Shown here one piece after another: positions 14,581 through 17,458 of a DNA stretch of 17,458 nt. A program made the translations under genes and the position numbers. Below the pieces are notes generated by a model, which ran no database searches, was not told the DNA's origin, and saw only the letters and a list, made by a program, of their open reading frames with translations. The number at the start of each line of letters is the position of its first letter. Within the stretch, counting starts at the first letter, position 1. Source of the stretch: an uncultured Eubacteriales bacterium (GTDB lineage Bacteria; Bacillota; Clostridia; Monoglobales; Firm-18); assembly GCA_905210885.1 (NCBI GenBank), contig CAJLYO010000013.1:1-17458 (forward strand). Direction: 5' to 3'.

Positions 14581-14892
14581 TTATACAAGCGAGATGAGCC
14601 ACCAAAGTGTTACAATGACAGCCGGTGCACACAGGATAATCGCTCCCGATATTTGAAACACTCTCAGCAAAATCTGTTTCATATGTTTGTCTGCCGATGT
14701 ATAAATGTTATCCTCAATTTTATAAAATGATGATTTTACATCTCTTATGGTTTCGTCGATTTTGCTTCTCTTTTCGGAGGCAAGGTTGTCAACCTTGCCT
14801 CCGATAACATCTAATCTGCCGAGTATTTCATCAATCAGATCAGATTTCTTTTTCTGATTAAGCTGCTTGGATTCTCTGATATCTATACTCAT
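14581..14892 (-). CDS. Small membrane protein with coiled-coil, mobilization operon
   Basis: A 103-aa protein: a charged, probably helical N-terminal part (LIDEILGRLDVIGGKVDNLASEKRSKIDETIRDVKSSF) followed by one C-terminal transmembrane segment (about 77-101, FQISGAIILCAPAVIVTLWWLISLV). Its ATG overlaps the stop of the preceding gene by one base (TAATG), indicating translational coupling. Similar small membrane proteins accompany relaxases in Clostridia mobile elements and may link the DNA-protein complex to the membrane; that role is inferred from context only. No family name was recognised. Confidence 0.75.
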   Translation of the reverse strand: MSIDIRESKQLNQKKKSDLIDEILGRLDVIGGKVDNLASEKRSKIDETIRDVKSSFYKIEDNIYTSADKHMKQILLRVFQISGAIILCAPAVIVTLWWLISLV

Positions 14893-15281
14893 TAGTCGTA
14901 TCTCCTTTCTTCATTCCATAATTTCACTGATGGAATTTTCTTGGCTTCTTCGACAGCGTGTGCATACACACCATCTATGTATTCCTGAGGCCACTCATAT
15001 TCATTTGCTAATAGCATAAATAATTGTGTTACTGATACAATATCCTTAAACTGCAATTTTGCAATTCTGTCGCCAAGTCTGTTAATCATTCCTTCAAGTG
15101 TTTTTGAAAGTATTTCGCCGAAATAATTTTCATTATGTTTAAGGTGTAAGTGCAGTACATAGAACTGAACTGCCTTCTCATAGAATTCACTCATGGAACT
15201 GCATTCCACAGTTTTCATTAAGCATTCTGCCTCAGCCTGAAGCTTTGGCTCTATACTAAAACTAACTTTTGTTTTAGCCAT
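14892..15281 (-). CDS. Ribbon-helix-helix-like mobilization accessory protein
   Basis: A 129-aa protein. Its start, MAKTKVSFSIEPKLQAEAECLMKTVECSSMSEFYEKAVQFYVLHL, fits a ribbon-helix-helix DNA-binding fold: beta strand TKVSFSIEP, helix, turn with SSMSEF, then a second helix. The C-terminal 85 residues are helical and may mediate dimer or relaxase contact. The ATG lies 2 nt after the relaxase stop, with its ribosome binding site inside the relaxase's last codons. RHH partners of relaxases commonly bind oriT and help nicking, which is the likely role here. The RHH call is by pattern, not by search. Confidence 0.75.
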   Translation of the reverse strand: MAKTKVSFSIEPKLQAEAECLMKTVECSSMSEFYEKAVQFYVLHLHLKHNENYFGEILSKTLEGMINRLGDRIAKLQFKDIVSVTQLFMLLANEYEWPQEYIDGVYAHAVEEAKKIPSVKLWNEERRYD

Positions 15282-15282
15282 T

Positions 15283-16389
15283 TTACATTCCTCCCATCTT
15301 GATACCTAAAGCTTGCTTTTTCTGTGCCAGCTTTACATATTCTTTTTTGTCCATACTATATGGTCGCCTGCGAGATTCCTGTCTGTTCTCTTCCTGACAT
15401 CGACCTTCAAATACCTTGCAGATATTGAAGACTAATTCGCCGATGACATTATCTATATTATTACTTTCTACGCTTTTCTCGCTTGCCGCAGAAATGATTT
15501 GATTTCGTATCTTATTAAATTCTCTGTTATCGCAAAGCTTAGGGAAATCAATTTCATCTTCCTGATAGTAACCCATAATTCTGCCTTGTATGTTACACCA
15601 TTCTTTATAGAATGCTGCAACGTTCTTATCCTCTGACAGCTTTTTGTATATGCTGTTTACAATCTCTTTCTGTTCCTTTGACAGATATGAATACACTTTT
15701 TTACCTTTATAGGTTTGCATTTCGTCTGCCAATTGATTAAAGAGAGTATTGATTTCGGTGTTTGGTTTCACCTTGAAATCTGTTTTCAATTCCCGTATTC
15801 GTTCCTTGGATTTCTCAACTAACTTCTCACGCATTTGAGTTTTCTCATCGTATAGATGATATAACTCATCTCTGCATATTTCTCTTACCATACAGGATTT
15901 CATTTGTTCAATCCCGTGTTTAGTTAAAAAACCACCACCCGAAGCAGAATACACTAGCATGTGTATGTGTGGGTGGTGGTCTTTATTATGGAATGCTGCA
16001 TACCATCTTAAGTCATTAAGTGGTATCTTATATATTTTAGCTATGTCTGCCTGCTTGGACTGAATAAGCGTTTGCCACGCTCTTGCATTATCATATCCAA
16101 ACCTTGTTGCATCCTCTCTTGTAAGAGATAACATTGGCAACCAAACATTACATTTAAGCTCTTTTAATTCTTCTAAAACCTCGTTCAGATTCAGGTCAGT
16201 TTTATTTGAAAACAAACCGTGAGTTCCGAACTTTTCTACCTTTGGCCTTGTTGCAATGTAGTTGGCATTGATGACTACTTTGTTATTAATAGACTTGTCC
16301 ACACCTATACGTCTTGCTATGTACCCGGCTTTACCTGCCGCCCTGCCGCCTTTAACATACGGACTTTTGAAAACTACTGCGACTGACAT
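15283..16389 (-). CDS. MobP3-type relaxase
   Basis: A 368-aa relaxase that should nick oriT and lead the strand into a recipient. The signature is the three-His metal site, HNKDHHPHIHMLVYS (about 134-148). Upstream are IARRIG with a candidate catalytic Tyr23 and the family block NYIATRPKVEKFGTHGLF (about 43-60), typical of MobP3/MobL relaxases of Clostridia. The C-terminal half is helical and charged. The ATG at 16389 follows AAGGAGG; the longer frame to 16410 lacks a site. It heads the cluster relaxase - RHH protein - membrane protein - small hypothetical, all minus strand and tightly spaced. No coupling protein or type IV secretion genes are visible, so the element is either mobilizable or its transfer genes lie further right. 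Confidence 0.9.
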   Translation of the reverse strand: MSVAVVFKSPYVKGGRAAGKAGYIARRIGVDKSINNKVVINANYIATRPKVEKFGTHGLFSNKTDLNLNEVLEELKELKCNVWLPMLSLTREDATRFGYDNARAWQTLIQSKQADIAKIYKIPLNDLRWYAAFHNKDHHPHIHMLVYSASGGGFLTKHGIEQMKSCMVREICRDELYHLYDEKTQMREKLVEKSKERIRELKTDFKVKPNTEINTLFNQLADEMQTYKGKKVYSYLSKEQKEIVNSIYKKLSEDKNVAAFYKEWCNIQGRIMGYYQEDEIDFPKLCDNREFNKIRNQIISAASEKSVESNNIDNVIGELVFNICKVFEGRCQEENRQESRRRPYSMDKKEYVKLAQKKQALGIKMGGM

Positions 16390-16672
16390 AAATTTTCCTC
16401 CTTTCTTCAAAGTACCACTTTTGCATCTCTTGTTTTCTTGCTATACCTGCATTTGCAAGATATTGGATGCTCATTTAGCACCAATTTTTGAAATCTTCCC
16501 CTGATAGAGAATCCCACGAACGGCACTGCCGGTCGGTGTTTGAGGGCAACGGGATGCCGTTAGAGCACCGTGCCTTTATCCTGCTTACTTTTATTAAGCG
16601 GATATTTCTCAAATTAAAGAGTTCTTTTTCATACTTTTCACATCCTTTCAAAATAAAAAACCTTCGAACCAT
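16390..16672. other. Non-coding leader of the mobilization operon
   Basis: The stretch between the control region and the relaxase shows hairpins rather than coding features. ATTGGATGCT and AGCACCAAT (16462-16485) form a stem with one bulge and loop CATTT, followed by TTTTT on the plus strand. The oriT candidate lies next to it. A 7-codon minus-strand frame (MKKNSLI, 16632 to stop at 16609) has an AAAGGATGTG site and could be a leader peptide. Confidence 0.4.
16519..16570. other. Candidate origin of transfer (oriT)
   Basis: A GC-rich, structured island in AT-rich DNA, about 130 nt upstream of the relaxase start. AACGGCA (16519-16525) pairs with TGCCGTT (16555-16561), and CGGTG (16534-16538) with CACCG (16566-16570), giving interlocking inverted repeats. 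Position upstream of a relaxase and high local structure suit an oriT, but no nic consensus for this family was recognised. Confidence 0.4.
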
Positions 16673-16700
16673 TGACTTTCGGGGAGAGAGATGATATAAT
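16673..16700 (+). promoter_or_regulatory. Plus-strand promoter facing the inverted repeat
   Basis: TTGACT (16673-16678), a 16-nt spacer, then a perfect TATAAT (16695-16700). Transcription would start near 16707, inside the 12-bp inverted repeat, and run toward the zinc-ribbon gene. Confidence 0.5.
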
Positions 16701-16733
16701 CAAGAAATAAAGGAAGAGCAACTTTATTTCTTG
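16701..16733. repeat. Perfect 12-bp inverted repeat between face-to-face promoters
   Basis: CAAGAAATAAAG and CTTTATTTCTTG are perfect inverted copies separated by 9 nt; half-site centres are 21 bp apart, two helical turns. It lies between a plus-strand and a minus-strand promoter aimed at each other. It could be an operator or a hairpin at the start of either transcript. Confidence 0.65.
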
Positions 16734-16741
16734 GTGAGTAT

Positions 16742-16770
16742 AGTTTAACATAATCAAAAACTTTTGTCAA
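16742..16770 (-). promoter_or_regulatory. Promoter of the mobilization operon
   Basis: Minus strand: TTGACA (16770-16765), a 17-nt spacer, TAAACT (16747-16742). The predicted start near 16735 is about 345 nt upstream of the relaxase ATG, so the leader would include the 12-bp repeat and the oriT candidate. Confidence 0.6.
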
Positions 16771-16779
16771 GACATAAAA

Positions 16780-16788
16780 TGTTATAAT
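16780..16788 (+). promoter_or_regulatory. Extended -10 promoter of the zinc-ribbon gene
   Basis: TGTTATAAT is an extended -10 element (TGn-TATAAT) 30 nt upstream of the ATG at 16819. No good -35 box is present, as is usual for extended -10 promoters. Confidence 0.45.
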
Positions 16789-16818
16789 TATATTTCTTTA
16801 ATTTTGAGGTGAGAAAAT

Positions 16819-17458
16819 ATGAATTTACGAGTTGAATTTATCGGAGAAAAAATTATAATTCATACAGAAAAAAAGGCAGTTGAACATCAACTTGGAACCA
16901 TAACTTGTATGATATCTGCAGGTGAATGTGATGAACTTTTACAGTTTTTAGATGCTCAAAAAGATTATAAAAAGTTAGAAAAGTATGCTATTAATTTTTT
17001 AGATAAGTGTTTTTACAGCAGAGAGAAAATTTCAAAAATAAATGGATATATGCTTTGCGATAGTGATTTAAATTTAAGCAATAAAAACTATATTTCAAAT
17101 AAAAAAGTGAGCGGAAGAATGCTTCAGGGAAAAGCAGATTTAGTTGTTTCAGATATTTATTTAATTGATTCACTAATTGATTTAATTAATCTTGAAATGA
17201 TGTATGCAGTTATCAATGATATGCCGATTAACAAATGCAAGAATTGTAATAAATATTTTGTTGCCGGCAATGCCGCAGCTCTCTTTTGCGACAGAATTTA
17301 TACAGAAGATAAGACTTGCAAACAGTTCGGCGGGAAGAAATCTTTTGTTGATAAATTAAAAAAAGACGAGGCACTTTTAAGATACGAAAAAGTGTATCAG
17401 GCAACATACTATCGCTTGCGAAAAGCAGAAACACAATCTGAAATAGATGTATTAAATA
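16819..17458 (+). CDS. Zinc-ribbon protein, DUF6076-like, incomplete at window edge
   Basis: An open frame from ATG 16819 (GAGGTG site 7 nt upstream) that reaches the window end without a stop: 213 codons visible, C-terminus missing. The N-terminal part has no recognised domain. From about 138 it carries a Cys-rich module, CKNCNKYFVAG...FCDRI...KTC (Cys140, 143, 157, 167), followed by the helix YEKVYQATYYRLRKAE. This order (CxxC, YF, C, C, then an Arg/Tyr-rich helix) resembles DUF6076-type proteins common in Clostridia mobile elements; their function is unknown. It is transcribed away from the mobilization operon. The gene is probably real on frame length, start signals and motif; the family name is from memory. 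Confidence 0.7.
   Translation, partial: MNLRVEFIGEKIIIHTEKKAVEHQLGTITCMISAGECDELLQFLDAQKDYKKLEKYAINFLDKCFYSREKISKINGYMLCDSDLNLSNKNYISNKKVSGRMLQGKADLVVSDIYLIDSLIDLINLEMMYAVINDMPINKCKNCNKYFVAGNAAALFCDRIYTEDKTCKQFGGKKSFVDKLKKDEALLRYEKVYQATYYRLRKAETQSEIDVLN

Noticed and set aside
16475..16672. 65-codon minus-strand frame over the oriT candidate
   Set aside because: No ribosome binding site before its ATG, Cys- and Arg-rich composition without a motif, and it overlaps inverted repeats; better explained as non-coding leader.
1..17458. CRISPR array, toxin-antitoxin pair, or known anti-phage system
   Set aside because: No regularly spaced repeats, no cas-like genes and no recognisable toxin-antitoxin or defence domains on either strand.

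Overview
The window looks like a piece of a Bacillota (Clostridia-type) chromosome, probably a gut or anaerobic-digester species. Supporting signs are AGGAGG-type ribosome binding sites, sigma-A promoters, a DeoR-controlled sugar operon, a secreted heparinase-like lyase with Clostridia-style accessory domains, and a mobile element with a DUF4368-type serine recombinase and a MobP3-like relaxase. Positions 1-12,530 appear to be host DNA of moderate GC content; from about 12,553 to the right edge the DNA is more AT-rich and is mobile.

Region 1 (10-5771, minus strand) is a two-gene operon for secreted proteins: a beta-sandwich/Ig-like protein, then a large heparinase II/III-like polysaccharide lyase. 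One clear promoter (TTGTAA-17-TATTAT) is overlapped by a LacI-type dyad, and a related site lies about 150 bp further upstream. No LacI-family regulator is in the window.

Region 2 (6007-10424) is a sugar-catabolism locus. A DeoR-family regulator (plus strand) faces a minus-strand operon: SIS-domain sugar-phosphate isomerase, YjbQ-family protein, remnant of an FGGY sugar kinase, FSA-type transaldolase, and a fucose-isomerase-like gene ending at a strong terminator. Both divergent promoters are near-consensus, and repeated GTTTCGTTTT sites lie over the operon start. The kinase and the isomerase have each lost their 5' part at the stop codon of the preceding gene, so the pathway looks broken.

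Region 3 (10430-12526) holds a patatin-like phospholipase and a lipoprotein of unknown function, both minus strand. The lipoprotein leader contains a terminator-like hairpin directly before its ribosome binding site.

Region 4 (12535-17458) is an integrated mobilizable or conjugative element, incomplete at the right edge. A 19-nt piece that reads as the 3' end of a tRNA (probably tRNA-Leu, with CCA) sits at its left boundary, followed outward by a hairpin that would be the old tRNA terminator. This predicts an att junction here and the rest of the tRNA beyond the right edge. The element carries a large serine recombinase, a small hypothetical protein, a small membrane protein, a ribbon-helix-helix-like protein, a MobP3-type relaxase, a structured oriT candidate, a control region with face-to-face promoters around a 12-bp inverted repeat, and the start of a zinc-ribbon (DUF6076-like) gene running off the window.

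I did not find a clearly new defence or other undescribed system. The best leads are the tRNA-fragment junction, the paired 5' truncations, and the control regions.
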